64,000 nt of DNA from Tupaia tana (lineage: Eukaryota; Chordata; Mammalia; Scandentia; Tupaiidae), in NCBI GenBank assembly GCA_026018925.1, contig JAKSZU010000016.1, forward strand, positions 77,572,059 to 77,636,058, read 5' to 3'. Below the pieces are notes generated by a model. It was given only the letters and a program-made list of their open reading frames with translations, searched no databases and was not told the origin of the DNA. A program made the translations under genes and the position numbers. Below, in pieces: positions 34,539-46,567 of the stretch; position 1 is the first letter of the stretch; each line of letters begins with the position of its first letter.

Positions 34539-34585
34539 AAAAATGCATCATGACTTTTCGGACAGCCCAATAGTTTGTCAGCAGG

Positions 34586-35155
34586 TGAGAATGGGTAGGG
34601 GTACGGGAACTGCCTCAGCTGACATGGAGGCCTCCTGATCACATGGACTGGACCCTTCACAGCATCACCTCAGCTGACTCTCCAATGACTCTCGGAATGT
34701 CAGTTCAGCTCTTGCTGGTCTTGTCGAACTGTCAGAGAACAACAGAAACGCCATGCTTCTAGAACACCATGGATCTATGAACTCTAAGTGAATGAGTGAA
34801 TGTATGTTCAGAGAATGGGGGTTTCCTGCTTGTGGACAACAGGAGCCCCTTAGATGGATGTGTGATCTGATAAATGTATTTTTCCAGATTCCAAGGTGTC
34901 CTGTACAGCCTCAGGCGTCATTTAGTCCCCCAATCAATACCAAAACCAACATGTTCTGGAAATCTCCTATTTTTCTCATTCTCTAAAAAAACAACTTTCT
35001 CTAAAAAATAACTTTCCTTCCACCTTTGCCCTAATAATTATGGAGGATGAGAGAGGCTTAGCAGGCGCATACCTGGTATGGCCTCTCCCTCTCCCTCTTG
35101 ACTCAGATCTTGAGTCTTGAGTAGTTATTCCATGCATGCTCTGGTGGAAGCCACA
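34586..35155 (+). mobile_element. Probable class II ERV 5' LTR (left edge uncertain)
   Basis: The right edge is set by 'gtggaagccaca' (ends CA at 35155), two bases before a primer-binding-site-like stretch. The left edge is a guess next to the MITE border. I see no convincing TATA box. The part at about 34722-34850 matches 35467-35597 in inverted orientation. Confidence 0.4.
34722..34850 (+). repeat. Left arm of an inverted repeat
   Basis: About 125 bp that match the reverse complement of 35467-35597 at roughly four bases in five, for example 'aatgagtgaatgtatgttca' against the complement of 'tgaacatgcattcactcatc'. Confidence 0.7.
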
Positions 35156-35157
35156 AG

Positions 35158-35176
35158 TGGTGACCCTGACGTGACC
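35158..35176 (+). promoter_or_regulatory. Retroviral primer-binding-site-like sequence
   Basis: 'tggtgaccctgacgtgac' starts with TGG and keeps the CCC and ACGTG blocks of lysine-tRNA-type primer sites of betaretrovirus-like elements, with changes. Its position, two bases after a CA and about 145 bp before a gag-like ATG, supports the call. Confidence 0.5.
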
Positions 35177-35301
35177 CAGTAGAATCTGAATGCCCAGAAG
35201 AGATAATCAGCTGATCCATTTGGGAAACTCAAAACCTAGTAAGAGACAGTCCCTACTCAATCCTTGAGGAAGGGACCAACATTTGTAGGGGGATTACAAA
35301 C

Positions 35302-35490
35302 ATGGGGCAAGAATTAACAAACTCTCAGAAAGTGTATTTAAAGGATTTAACGGCAGCTTATCGCCGCTCAGTGTTCTTTAGAAACTGAGGCTTTGCATTG
35401 CCTCCTCCTAACAGTTCGCCAATATTGTCCCTGGTTTCCTGATGAGGAGACTTTAGATTTTGAACTTTGGGAACAAGCAAAAAGGGCACA
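35302..35490 (+). pseudogene. Endogenous betaretrovirus-like gag fragment (broken)
   Basis: The ATG at 35302 opens a frame starting Met-Gly-Gln, the usual myristoylation-type start of a retroviral Gag matrix protein, and runs 28 codons to a TGA at 35386. The similarity then continues in the next frame, with the matrix-domain hallmark CPWFP and an acidic/aromatic stretch after it, until about 35480. So at least one frameshift and one stop separate the two parts, and nothing recognisable of capsid, nucleocapsid, protease, polymerase or envelope follows. It is a dead 5' remnant of a class II (ERVK-like) element. Similarity was judged by eye; other class II groups are possible. Confidence 0.6.
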
Positions 35491-35597
35491 TTCCCTGAAC
35501 ATGCATTCACTCATCCACTCAGAGTCCTCAGGTCCATGGTGGGCAGAGGCACGGCATTTCTGCTGCTCTCTAACGTTGCTCCAGCTCCTTCCCTGCA
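35467..35597 (-). repeat. Right arm of an inverted repeat
   Basis: Reverse-complement partner of 34722-34850. It begins where gag similarity ends, so it may be inverted LTR sequence joined to gag. Confidence 0.7.
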
Positions 35598-35656
35598 GGG
35601 CATAAAGGAACAACCCCACAAATAAGAGCAGTACACACTCACTGCTGGCCACCTCG

Positions 35657-35860
35657 CAGGCTGAGCACCTCACATACCTCATCTCATTTCCATCTGCACA
35701 ATAACTCTTTGAGGTCTACATGCCATCTTGATCCCTTTTCCTGCAGGAAAGCAACCCGAGGTTCAGAGAGAGGAAGTAAGTTCCCCAGGAGGGCACAGCT
35801 TATAAGAGACTGAGCCAAGATCCAAATCCAGACTCTCTACCACAAGGCCTCTCTCAATCA
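35657..35860 (-). mobile_element. MIR SINE (antisense)
   Basis: 'ctcatctcatttccatctgc', 'gttcagagagaggaagtaag' and 'gatccaaatccagactctc'. Confidence 0.8.
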
Positions 35861-35959
35861 AGGTTGATGGCCCGTTCTGCAGATGAGAATGCCGAGGCCA
35901 AGGAGCTTTAAGCCATGTGGAGTCAGTCTCCAAGCCCACTGTTGCCATCCCCACATCCC

Positions 35960-36320
35960 CAGCTGCTCTACATTCTAGCCTAACGGACCCCCCAATTCCC
36001 AGAGGCGTGGGTAACGTGTGTTCTCTGCTCAGGGGATCCTAGGGCAATTAGGAGGCAATGCCTGAGCACAAACACGCCATGGTCGTTACCTTAGGTGGTG
36101 AGACACCTGCACTAGCTGAGGACACCATCCCCGGACAGCGCTATCTGTCACGACACGCCGCAGTGCACAACGACAGGCCTCCTTGGTCCTGGGCAGCCGC
36201 AGCTGCTGCCTCTCACGCTGGCTGCAGACAGAGCGGCAGGTTGCTGCGGCCGCCCTGGCCACAACCTCCCTGTGCCAAGGTGTCTCCTCCCTGCTAGAAA
36301 AGCTGATAGGCCCCCAGAAT
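35960..36320. other. Moderately CpG-rich stretch, no gene seen
   Basis: 36130-36270 has a local cluster of CpG ('cacgacacgccgcag', 'ttgctgcggccgccctgg'). It is too short and too mixed for a firm CpG island. Overlapping frames on both strands have no domains. Confidence 0.35.
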
Positions 36321-36384
36321 CTGATACCCCTGACAACACAAGATACATCAGGACTGAAAGCACTGGGTCTAAGTCTTGCTGCTC

Positions 36385-36680
36385 AAATAGGACAAAGGTT
36401 GAGCACCTAAATATGTGCCAGGCCATCTTAAACACAGGTAGGGAAGAGAAGTGTATTTGGAGAGCAGGGGCTCAGAAGAATGCCGGCATCTGCCGAGCTA
36501 TTCTTCATTTGTCACTACCTTGGCAGGATGCTTCAGGCACTTTACACCATGATCTGACTTATCATGCAATGGTGACAGACGGACCCATTTAATGGGTGGA
36601 GAAATTGAGGCCACATAGGTGACCTGACTTACTGATGATCACGCTAGAGAAATCACATGATGGCCAGCCTAGAGGACTGT
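36385..36680 (-). mobile_element. MIR SINE (antisense)
   Basis: 'ggttgagcacctaaatatgt', 'gccaggccatcttaaacac' and 'gtggagaaattgaggcc'. Confidence 0.6.
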
Positions 36681-36789
36681 GGCAGGAAGTCATCAAAGAG
36701 GGCCATTGACCCATGGATTTGATCCCCTGTCAGGCAGTGGCACTAGCCCAGCCCTGCTGCCACTCCCAGCTTAGGTTGTGAGAAGAGTT

Positions 36790-37030
36790 GGGAAGCAGTA
36801 GAGCCTAATAGCTGGGCTCTCAAAGTCCCAGAAGTTACGTTCCCGGGTTCAAATCCTGACTCTGCCTCTTGTCAGCTGTGTGTCCTTGAGCATATTACTT
36901 AACCTTGCTGAGCTTCAATTTCCTCGCCTATAAATTGTGCATCTTAGTGAGTCCAGTGCTTGTGGGGGGTTGAGGACTCATGCTTTGTGCGAAGTTCTGA
37001 GCCCAGGGTTGGGCATATAAAGAGTGAGCC
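36790..37030 (+). mobile_element. MIR SINE
   Basis: 'cccgggttcaaatcctgact', 'ctgtgtgtccttgagcatat', 'gagcttcaatttcctcgcc'. A well-preserved copy. Confidence 0.9.
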
Positions 37031-38115
37031 ACCCTGATTTTCACCGTTATCCTCTCTGTCCCTCACATAATTCTGCAAGTCGGGCAGGAGTAACCTCATT
37101 TCAAAGGGCAAAGATTGAGGCTCTTGGGGGAGCTTGAGACACAGGTCTGTCTGACACAGGAACCTCGATGGATATTGGCCTCGGCATGAGCATTGCTTGT
37201 CCTCACGGCGGCTGCTGGCTGCTGGAGGGGTGTGGAAGCAGGAAATGAACCTCAGGGTTAACTCGGGTGTTGACTTACTGTACCCCTGGAGAGACAGGTG
37301 TGCCCACCCTGGCCCCGGGTGTGAGAGCTGAAGGCCACGTTGGAGTGTTATTGCTCTCTCCCCTCTCAGCCTGGTCCGAGGAAGCTGGGCTCACACGGGT
37401 GGGGGCTGTGTGAACTCCTCTCAGCACCTCGACACCTCAGAAAACTATACCCCAGCAGTTTCCAGTGGCAGGGACAGAGGCTCCGAGGCACCGCCTTCCA
37501 ATGGCCTGGCCAAGTTTGCTTTGTTTTCCTTTGTCCCTAACAGTTCCCTACAAGAGGAAGGGAGCGAGCCAGCAGACGTGCTCCATGAGGAAGACTCACA
37601 GCACGGCCACCGAGCTGTCCATGAGGGACACCAGCCCGAGACCCGATGTTCTCTGCTGCTTCCCAGAGATCCCCGAAGCTCCCGCTTCCCACACTTCCAC
37701 GATTCAATTAGGAATCCTAAAATGTGTAAATCTCGGCACCGTTATTGCTCCATAAAAGAAACGAAGTATTACCCCAGACACATTTCCCTAAACATCGGCC
37801 CTTTTGTTTCCATTGGCTCCTGATATGACAGCTATTCTACTGATCATCTGAGGAGGACAACACTGTCCTCCCAGGAGGCTCCAAGGAGTCATCGCGTTGG
37901 GTGTGAACTCCAGGGACAGGGCATGGAGCACCAACGTAACTATAATTATTCCCGTAATAAAAATAATAATAATAATAATAATAATGTTCTTTCGTGTGCT
38001 CTCTGTCATCAGCTCCCCACCTCCCTTCTCCCACCCTGTCCACAGCTGCCTGGGACAAATCATGCAAAATTCATTTCTCCTGTTGCTTCTGCCTCAAGAT
38101 AGAGCCCTCCTGATT
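37030..38115. other. Repeat-poor, GC-richer stretch; no gene recognised
   Basis: Three overlapping plus-strand frames (37340-37823) have no recognisable domain. The 37410-37823 frame is 137 residues without clear codon bias. Either chance or part of an unrecognised noncoding transcript. Confidence 0.35.
37958..37985. repeat. (AAT)n microsatellite
   Basis: About eight AAT units after 'cccgtaataaa'. Confidence 0.95.
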
Positions 38116-38130
38116 CACCAGGAGCTCGTT

Positions 38131-38690
<560 letters not shown>

Positions 38691-38705
38691 GCCCAGGAGC
38701 TCATT

Positions 38706-38775
38706 CTTCACCAGACAGCGCTTGTGTGACCTTGGGCAAGTCATTTAGCCTCTCGGAGCTTCTGTTTTCCCACCA
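38706..38775 (+). mobile_element. MIR core fragment
   Basis: 'ttgtgtgaccttgggcaagtc' and 'agcctctcggagcttctg' are the MIR core. Confidence 0.75.
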
Positions 38776-39550
38776 GTCCAGACAGTGACAGGGGCGTGGA
38801 CAGTGCTAAGTGAGTTCGTTCATGGAGACTCCACATGGCTCCTATACACAGCCAACGTTCCTGACACCAGCTTCCTCCCTCAACTGACCAGAAGCCAAGG
38901 CGCAGGGTCACTCTTGCCAAGAAGAGAATCGCGCAGGACTGGCCCGGCTGGCCCACCATCCAAGTCCATTCCATCCTCCGTCTGTAAACAGATGACTCAG
39001 CCAGAGTGGCTGGGCTTGGGCAGGACACACGTGTGTCACTTGGTGGCAAGGGCAGCCCCAGGGTTCAGTAAGAAGGCCCAATCCCCGCCATTCTGAAGGA
39101 GTTGCACACTGAGTCTGGGAGGCAGAGAGCCTGGCACAACACTAGGTCGTAAGCCTGTGCTGCAAGCCCCCGCTTTGGTGAGCTGTGACACCTTAATAGC
39201 ACCCAGGGGCCCAGCACAGCAGTTAAGAAGTCGCCTCCCCGGTAATGAAAACCCCAGCGCTGCCTCCTACAAGCCTCAGGACTACAGGTAAGCCATATGG
39301 CTGCTCTGAGCCCTGTCTAGGCATGAGGCTAGGATTTTAGCACATCCTTGAGCTGTGCTGTCCCATTCAGTAGCCCCCAGCCGAAAGCAGCTGTTTAAAT
39401 TTTAACTCATTAGAATGAAAGAAAATTGGAAATTGTGTCCCTCGGTCAGAGAAGCCATATTTCAGCAGCTACCCACTGTGTGTACCCGCTATGTGTGGCT
39501 TTTAGCATCCGTATTGGATGGAATGTGTTGGTCAATGCAGACGGCTCTGT
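38775..39550. other. No gene seen; possible SINE head at 39200-39240
   Basis: Mixed sequence. 'ggggcccagcacagcagtta' at about 39208 looks like a degraded tRNA-SINE head but no body follows. Confidence 0.3.
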
Positions 39551-39554
39551 CTGA

Positions 39555-39660
39555 TGCTGTCTTAGAGGTTTACTGTGCAGATTCAATGAGCTGGTGAACA
39601 CAATGTACTTACCTTGTACCTGCAGGATAGGAAGTGCTTGATACAAAGTAACTACGACAT
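39555..39660 (+). mobile_element. MIR fragment (sense)
   Basis: 'gtgcagattcaatgagctgg' and 'aggaagtgcttgatacaaag'. Confidence 0.5.
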
Positions 39661-39679
39661 CCTTTATCCTCTGCACAGC

Positions 39680-39795
39680 TGGCAGCCCTACTCCCACATA
39701 GCAGGTGAGAATACTGAGGCTCAGAGGAGTGAAAATAACTTGATCAAACTCTCATAGGCAGTAACTAGCAGTCAGGGTTTAAACCCCGATGACTT
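39680..39795 (-). mobile_element. MIR fragment (antisense)
   Basis: 'gagaatactgaggctcagag', 'cagtaactagcagtcagg' and 'gtttaaaccccgatgac'. Confidence 0.6.
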
Positions 39796-40740
39796 CAAAA
39801 ATGGACATGTTTTCTATAGGGCAAACAACCTCCTTGCCATGAGAAAAGAGATCAGCAACAGGGACTATTGTGATGCAAAATGCTACGGAAGCTGCAGTCA
39901 TACCCTCAGACCACTGTTCAGTCCACTCACTCAGGGACTCAAGGCAAAGCCACTTCCCCTCCCCTGAGGCCTTACAAGTTTGGCCTTACTTGTAGGAGGT
40001 TGGGTAAGTCCTATTCCCTAAGCATCAGATTCCTCTTCTATAAAATGGATTGCTTGCAGATAACGTATTTTCAAGCACAGAGTAGGTACTCAAGAAATGT
40101 ACTCTTATTTTTTAATCTGAATAATGACTACCATAAGCATATCCTTTGAATCTGGTCTGACCCAAAACAGTCTACACACCTTTTTTGGCTTTCTGTAAGG
40201 AGCAGAAAGTTGTCAGGTCTAAACTCTTAGGAAGCAGAAAAGCTCACTGCCTTTTGCAGAGGCCGTAACAGCTGAATGGTCCTTTAATTTGTTCATCTTT
40301 GCAAATCAGAGTTCCAGAGCCTCACAAAGACGCGAAACCAACAGAGCTCTATACAGAAACAATCAATTCCTTGATTAAAATCTGACAGCTTAATTAATTA
40401 GTACTTAATAGCGCAACCTTAATTATACTCTACATCGTTATTTGATAATATGCATAGATTTCCCACGTGGCCGTGCACACGTGTCTTTTATGAACTGATT
40501 ACAAACGCCCGAACTTGACCTCCATTCTCAGGAAAATGTCTTGCACGTCAGGAACATGAAAGATTTCATTAACACTAACACAGCCCTCACCCAGGCCTAC
40601 TCACAGGCAAGACTTCTCTGCTTTAAGAGTTCTTCAAGATCCGCCAAGAAAAAAAGTGGTGATTCATGCACTAACTTTGCTGTGTAGTTTGTTCCATTCA
40701 AATCTTCATATTTTTGGAAGTTGAAAGTTTTAAATAACAC
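39795..40740. other. Repeat-poor; candidate conserved noncoding DNA at 40330-40600
   Basis: AT-rich and repeat-free, with 'cagcttaattaattagtact', 'cgcaaccttaattatactc' and an E-box/CACGTG-type 'cccacgtggccgtgcacacg'. Regulatory role inferred from motif content only. Confidence 0.28.
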
Positions 40741-40744
40741 CACA

Positions 40745-41000
40745 GGCCCGTTTTTGTCATGCAGTTGGTAATGTACCAAACTGCCATGCTGGAAGCCACA
40801 CGGCCAACCACAGGGTTCAGATCCCCAGCCTGGTTGACCTGACACGTGCCGGGCACACACAAGTGCCCAGGACCCTGAGTAGCTAGAGGGCTGAGGAAAG
40901 GGGACCGTGGCGTGACCAGACCCGGTGAAGGATGCTCCTTGCTCGCTCGCTCTCTCTTTCTCTCTCTCTCTCATGGTCATGTTCTTTATTATAAATAAAA
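40745..41000 (+). mobile_element. tRNA-derived SINE, E-like form
   Basis: B-box-like 'gggttcagatcccc', body 'acgtgccgggcacacacaag', 'ggaccgtggcgtgacc', the ctctctttctctc block and an AT-rich tail 'tattataaataaaatc'. The head is degraded. Confidence 0.55.
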
Positions 41001-41241
41001 TCAGAACTTAAAAAAGATTCCATAAATAATATCGCTGGAGCTTACTTCCACCTGAAAAAGATACAGGCTGTTTGTTGTGGGATTTTGGGTTTTTGTGTTT
41101 TTAACCCAAAGAATAGTTGGTTTTTAAACTAGGTAAGAGTTGCTGAAATTCCTTGGATGTGATAGAAGGGTCAATGAGAAGCAGGAAAAAGAACACAGGT
41201 CTTGGAGCCAGAAAGACCCGGTCTTGAATATTTGTACTTTT

Positions 41242-41512
41242 TTCTTTTAAGAATTTTTTTTTTTTGAGAGGTTTTTGCTATAGGGCGCGTGCGCTCGCCA
41301 GACAGAGAGAGACAGAGAGACAGAAAGTGAGAAGTCACCCCCAGGGGGGATGGCCACACCGCAATCCCTTCTCCTCTATTCTCCTCTGGGGTTCTTGGGC
41401 ACGCATGCACACGTGCCTGGCATGAGTTTAAGCCACCGGGTCCAGGATGCGAACTGCGGTTGACTACATGGGAGTCCAGAGACATAGCCATTACGCTAAC
41501 TGCTGGTCCCAT
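41242..41512 (-). mobile_element. tRNA-derived SINE, L form, young
   Basis: T run, 'gagaggtttttgctataggg', 'gcgcgtgcgctcgccagac', 'gttcttgggcacgcatgc', B box complement and the head end 'taactgctggtccc'. CpGs are largely kept. Confidence 0.93.
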
Positions 41513-41654
41513 TAGTATTATTATTATTATTTTGACTGCAGAGAGACAGAGAGAGAGAAGGAAAGTGTGAAAGCAAGCCAGCAGGTCTGGGACTCAGATC
41601 GCAGTTGGCCATGTGGAAGTCCAGTGCCCCCACCGCCACACCACCTGCCGGCCC
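41513..41654 (-). mobile_element. tRNA-derived SINE, S form, abutting the L copy
   Basis: (TTA)n at 41514-41532, 'gactgcagagagacagag', 'agcaagccagcaggtctg' and the head end 'cacctgccggccc'. The flanking tgaatatttgtactttt (41225-41241) and tgaatctttgtactttt (41655-41671) enclose both SINEs. Confidence 0.9.
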
Positions 41655-42386
41655 TGAATCTTTGTACTTTTGAGCTACATGATCTTGTCTGACTTTCTTC
41701 ACCTCTCTGAGCCCCAGTTTCTTTTTAAAATGGGAACACTAATTCCTAGTCCTCAGGATGTTGCCGTGAAGTTCAAGTGGACTAAAAGTACCTGGCACAC
41801 GCTAGGTGATCAATACACATTACACGTTAAACCATAGTTCTGTGGCAGAGCAGTGCTTCGTCCAGCTGCCCACAGAGACCACTCGTCAGAGGGAGGCCAT
41901 ACCTCTGCACGTGGGGCTCTGGGGTATGAGCAGTCAAGGCGATCAGAGGTGGAGACTGGCCCAAGTCCTGTGAGATAAACCAGTTCCTCTGTGGATGAGT
42001 CTTAGATTTGGGTAGGAGAGGCACAAAAGCTCCCTGAAGTTTTCCAGAACTACTTTATGAGCTGCAACCTGGCCTAGAGGGGAGAGCCTTACACTTTCAG
42101 CTGAAATGCCTGGTCCCTAGTCATGGCTCTGTGTTGGGTGGCATTAAGTCTCCTGCCTCTCAGGGCCTCGGCTTCTTTTTTCTAAGTCCCATTTCTCTTA
42201 AGACCTGATGCTATTGTAGAATCACCTGTGGCCATTTGTTTAAATTGAGATATAATATGCTGTGACCATCCCCACACACCCACTCCCCCCAGGTAATGTC
42301 TATTTTAATATAGGAGAGTTTTCATATATTGATTTCTGAGCCTCAACTCCAAAGACAATGATTCAGTGGATCTAAGGGAATTTCTG

Positions 42387-42594
42387 AAAATCTACTTTTT
42401 AAATACTTATTTAATTTTATTTATCATTATTGTTATTTTTTAATTTGCTACAGGACACATGCACTCACCAGAGACAAAGAGAGAGGGAAAATGAAAAAGC
42501 AAGCTGCCGGGTCTGAGACTCGAACTGCAGCCATGTGGGAGTCCAGTGCCTCAACCACCATGCCACCTACTGGCACCCGAGAATCTACTTTTTC
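42387..42594 (-). mobile_element. tRNA-derived SINE, S form, with target duplication
   Basis: Tail 'ttaattttatttatcattat', 'gctacaggacacatgcactc' (an L-like piece), 'agcaagctgccgggtctgag', head end 'ccacctactggcacc'. The duplication gaaaatctacttttt / gagaatctacttttt flanks it. Confidence 0.9.
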
Positions 42595-42599
42595 AAATT

Positions 42600-42859
42600 C
42601 CCAAGGAATTCTAGGGGCTGAAAGGTGGCTCAACAGTAGAACGTAATGCTCTGCAAGACTGACCCCCATGGGAGTGTTCTGGGTTCAAGTCCAGAGAGCT
42701 CCTGATGCTCCAGGCAAGTGTGCCCATGACCCAGGGCTGTTTAAGACTGAGGGTAGATCACACAATCAAGACCCCGTTGAAAGTGCTGTCTCCCTGTCTC
42801 TCTTCTCACTTATAGACGAAATAAACTTTATTAAAAATTAAAATGCCAAGGAATTCTAT
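42600..42859 (+). mobile_element. tRNA-derived SINE, D form, with target duplication
   Basis: Head 'ggggctgaaaggtggctcaa', B-box-like GGGTTCAAGTCC, 'gcaagtgtgcccatgaccc', 'ctgtctctcttctcac' and 'aaataaactttattaaaaat'. The duplication ccaaggaattcta stands at 42600-42612 and 42847-42859. Confidence 0.92.
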
Positions 42860-42879
42860 CGGACAACCTAGTTGAGGTG

Positions 42880-43985
42880 TCCCGTCCTATCCAAGTGGAA
42901 AACTAGGCGCTAATCTTTTGCTGCCTTGGCACAACAGCGGCACCTGGTGGCTTGGAGGAGTAATTGTGAGTTGCTGCCAAACATGATTGTGAATTCTCCA
43001 CTGCATGGTTTTCCTGTAGAGCTGTTGTTATAGGGAACAAATGAGGTCTTTCATTTGTCATGGAAATATAGGTAGCTCTGTCTCAGCATCCATGATGAAT
43101 ATGGCATCTCTGTCCCCAAGTCCATCTTCCAAACTGCCCAACTGACAGATGTTCACCCCCGCGCACCATGGGCTTCTCCAAACTGCAACAAGAAACCTCA
43201 CGAGATGTACTGGGGCTGGTGACATCAGGGTGACCACTAAGACACCTGGACCAGGTCCCAGGGTAGGAGACATATGATGATATATTGAGCTCTTTTCCCT
43301 TGACTCACAGAATCTGCAAGTGAGCAAGATAAACAGAGGAGCTGGAATGCAGAAAAAAAAATTAAATTAAAGAAAAAAATTACAAACTATCTCCCACTCT
43401 TGGGCTTTGAGACCACAGGCAGGTCTGGAAATTCCTATTGCTCATCTGAAATACTATCAATATTAACCATGTTAGTCATTGAAATTATAGAAACTCAATC
43501 TCGTACAATGGCCATTTCCAGAAATTAGATTGCTTCTCATCCATGGAGAATTTATTTATCCCTTATATTATTTCCAACTAATTTTAGAAAACATTTTTAC
43601 TGGATTTTTTCCCATTATTTTCCCAGCATGGACCTAATAGTGACCAAGAAGTACTTTAAAAATCCTATTAACTTTATCTAATGGAAATTCTCACAATATC
43701 ACAATTGCCGAAGGTCTTTTTTATTCTGGAGTTAACCTTGGGGAGCTTTTAGATGTTCTTTGGGGCATGCACAGAGGACTGAGGAAATCTTTCATTTCTA
43801 CATCCTTGGAGAGCGCAGCACGCTTGGCTAAGTGTGGAACTGCTCATTCCTAATTTGTTTCTCTGGGTGAATATTGATTTGACTCCTGTTGTATATCACA
43901 AATGCACACCAATCTCCAGCAATGTGGGCACTGAGGATTTTTGTCCAAAATCCAAGTCTGAGTGACCCGAGCACACGCATGTTTC
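42880..43985. other. No gene or clear repeat seen
   Basis: Mixed, AT-rich in the second half. The frame at 43058-43327 has no domain. Confidence 0.4.
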
Positions 43986-43987
43986 GT

Positions 43988-44023
43988 TGTGTGTGTGTGT
44001 GTGTGTGTGTGTGTCTGTGTTTT
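43988..44023. repeat. (GT)n microsatellite
   Basis: About 13 GT units, then gtctgtg. Confidence 0.97.
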
Positions 44024-44324
44024 GCCTGCTCCACCTGTTGTTCCCCCAGCTGTGTGAGTTAAGAATGTAGTATATATGCAAGTAATTGCTGTGGCCGTGA
44101 AACGACTCAGGATCATTTCCCCTGTGCTCTACTGGGCATTTTCAAAGCCCCACGGAGGCCAAGCTTGGAGAGGTTTAAACAGGGAGCTGCTCATTTAGAA
44201 CTGTATAAATGCAGTGATTAATCCGGTTATGCAGCAAACTCGTCTAGGTCTGAATTTCCGATATATTTGTACTTTCATGCTTTTGCACTCAGGGACATCT
44301 GACACCCTCTTTCCTTTCTTAAGT

Positions 44325-44522
44325 TATCTATTTATTTATTCCACAGCAGAGATAGAGAGGTGCACCCCTAATAGGGTCCCCACTCCGAGATCCACCTCAG
44401 TTCTAGCCAGCCCAGGTTAGGGCATGTACGTGCCCACCGTGCTAGGGGGGTCCTGGGACACGAACCCATGACCTTTCCCATATGAGTCTAGGTGCATTAC
44501 CATGGCACCACCACCCAGTCCC
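44325..44522 (-). mobile_element. tRNA-derived SINE, D form
   Basis: 'ttatctatttatttattcc' tail, 'gatagagaggtgcaccccta', 'cacgaacccatgacc' (B-box side) and head 'accatggcaccaccacccag'. Confidence 0.75.
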
Positions 44523-44524
44523 CT

Positions 44525-45360
44525 ATTCTTTTGCTTGCCCTGCTCCTATTTGCCAGGCAGACGCTTAAGCTGCATTTGGGAGATGCACATAGTCCCAGGC
44601 AGTATCTCCGATGCCTAAGCATGTGAAGTGCTTTCGTCCAAATGGGAGTCTTTAAATGATAATCAGGGACATTCTATTTCTAGAATCCAAAGTGTTTAAA
44701 TATAAGATCCTTAGGGACAAATCTATTCTATATAAGGGAGTGTCACTGGATATTTGCTTGTCCCCTCCTTCCTGTTAATGTCCGGTTGCCTATTCTGATG
44801 GCTGGATTAGGGTTCTGGGAGGGATTTAAGAAGTTTCAGCAAGCAGCAGGTATTGCTCATCTCCCTGGTGCTACTGGAGGTATTAAGAGGTCAGTAAATT
44901 TCCTAAATGCTGCAAACCAGATGAGATTCCTATTTTGTTGCATCATTCAGGGACCCCAGTGAGCCCCTACTGGGATCGAAGCAAGGAATCCCAGTGCCAG
45001 CAGCAGCCTGCAACTCTTTGCACATTGTCTGAGCGGGACAAGCCAGATGTGGAAGGCACAAGACCACAGGCAAGAGGTATCAGGAACTGCAGAGGAAGCA
45101 AGAGATGCAGAAAGTCTGGGAACTTCCCTCTTCTGATCAGGACAGGGGAGGCAAGAGGAGTCTCTGATGCTGGGGCAGTTCTGCCTATTGAGACTGCCTA
45201 CTGGGGCTCTTCACACAAGAAGGCTCAAGTCAGGGTAGAGGGACTAGCATCCACTTGGCCTGGGACCGAGTGATGTCGTAGACACAGGGCTTTCCATTTT
45301 AAAACAAGAAAAGAACTAGAATGAGTTGTTCACCGTAGGTTGTGGAACAGTTCAATAGAG
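44525..45360. other. No gene or clear repeat seen
   Basis: Mixed sequence. The 112-residue frame at 44935-45273 has no domain and is Gln/Arg/Ser-rich without clear codon bias. Confidence 0.4.
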
Positions 45361-45364
45361 TTTC

Positions 45365-45580
45365 TAAAGCATTGACTTCAAAGTTAGGCCAACCTTGTGT
45401 TTGTATCCCAGTTGTCCCGACTAGAAGACCTTGGGCAGACTAGGTCATCTCCCCTCATCTGTAACCTCAGGATGATCACTGTGGCTACCTCACGGGGTGG
45501 TAGTAAGGTAACATTCAATGCAAGAAAAGTGTATAGCATAGTGCCTGGCATAGAGTAGACACAGCATGTGTTTTTATTCT
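45365..45580 (+). mobile_element. MIR SINE
   Basis: 'gaagaccttgggcagactag', 'ctgtaacctcaggatgatc', 'ctacctcacggggtggtag' and 'gtgcctggcatagagtag'. Confidence 0.88.
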
Positions 45581-45901
45581 CGTCTTTCTGAAGAAAGGAG
45601 TTACTGGGGTACATTCTGAATGCATACCCAGCTCAAAAGGAAGGAGCAAGCCTGGATGTGGGATGCAGTCGAAATATAAAGAAGTCAGGAAGGATATTTA
45701 TATTTATTTACACAACAAAGGGCAAAGGCAGAGACAAGAAGTAAACCTAATCAAAGACGTCAAATGCCTTTTCAAGGAAAACTATGAAAATCTAAAAAAA
45801 GAAATTGAAAATGACACACACAAAAAATGAAGGACATCCCAAGCTTCTGGGTTGGAAGAATTAATAGAATCAAAATGTCAATTCTAACCAAATTAATCTA
45901 C

Positions 45902-46202
45902 AAATTTAATGCAATCTTTTTTTTTTTTTTTGAGAGGTTTTCGCTATAGGGCGCATGCGCTCGCCAGACAGACAGAGAGAGAGACATAGAGACAGAAAGC
46001 GAGAAATCACCCCCCGGGAGGATGGTCACGCCGCAATCCCTCCTCCTCCATTCTCCTCTCGGGATCTTGGGCACACACGCACACGCGCCCGGCGTGAGTT
46101 TTAAGCCACCGGGTCCGGGACGCAAACCACGGTCGACTACGTGGGAGTCCAGCGACATAGTCATTACGCTAACTGCTGGTTCCCGAAATTTAATGCAATC
46201 TT
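45902..46202 (-). mobile_element. tRNA-derived SINE, L form, young, in L1 ORF2
   Basis: T run, 'gagaggttttcgctataggg', 'gcgcatgcgctcgccagac', 'cacgcgcccggcgtgag', and the head end 'taactgctggttccc'. The 17-bp duplication aaatttaatgcaatctt stands at 45902-45918 and 46186-46202. CpG content is nearly intact. Confidence 0.96.
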
Positions 46203-46567
46203 GATCAAATTACCAGAAGTACTCTTCATAAATTTAGAAAATATAATCATGGAATTTGGGATCATAAAAAAAAAAAACAATACTGCACAAAAAGAGTGGA
46301 GTAGGAAGCACCTCACTCCCTAACCCCAAAATATATTACAAAGCTGTGATAATCAAAACAGCATCACATTGGCAAAAATCAGGCAGGTAGACTAATGGAA
46401 CAGAATAAAGACCTGGATCCCCATCTCTCACCATTGATAAAATCGAATCAAAATGAATGAAAGATCCAAACATAAGCCCTCAAACTATAAAACTACTGGT
46501 GGAAAACACAGGGGAAACTTTTGGAGACATCACAGTAGGCAAAGACTTTTTAAATAACATTCCCAAG

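Larger units (their letters stand above)
33818..34572. mobile_element. Palindromic mariner MITE split by a retrocopy
   Basis: The left half (33818 to about 33872) carries 'cggaaaagtcatgacacatt' and the right half (about 34539-34572) carries 'tgcatcatgacttttcggac' and ends 'agcccaata'. Together they give the same palindrome as 33142-33223. The gap is filled exactly by the RPL17 retrocopy. Confidence 0.8.
41185..41820 (+). mobile_element. MIR SINE split by two SINEs
   Basis: 'acaggtcttggagccagaaa' before, and 'ctgagccccagtttcttttt', 'aaatgggaacactaattcc', 'acctggcacacgctaggtg' after the insertions. The two younger SINEs occupy 41242-41654. Confidence 0.85.
42195..42880 (+). mobile_element. MER5-like hAT element split by two SINEs
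   Basis: 'gctattgtagaatcacctgtg', 'gagcctcaactccaaagac', then after the first SINE 'gagaatctactttttcaaat', and after the second 'ccaaggaattctatcgg'. Identity as MER5-type is by block order and is tentative. Confidence 0.45.
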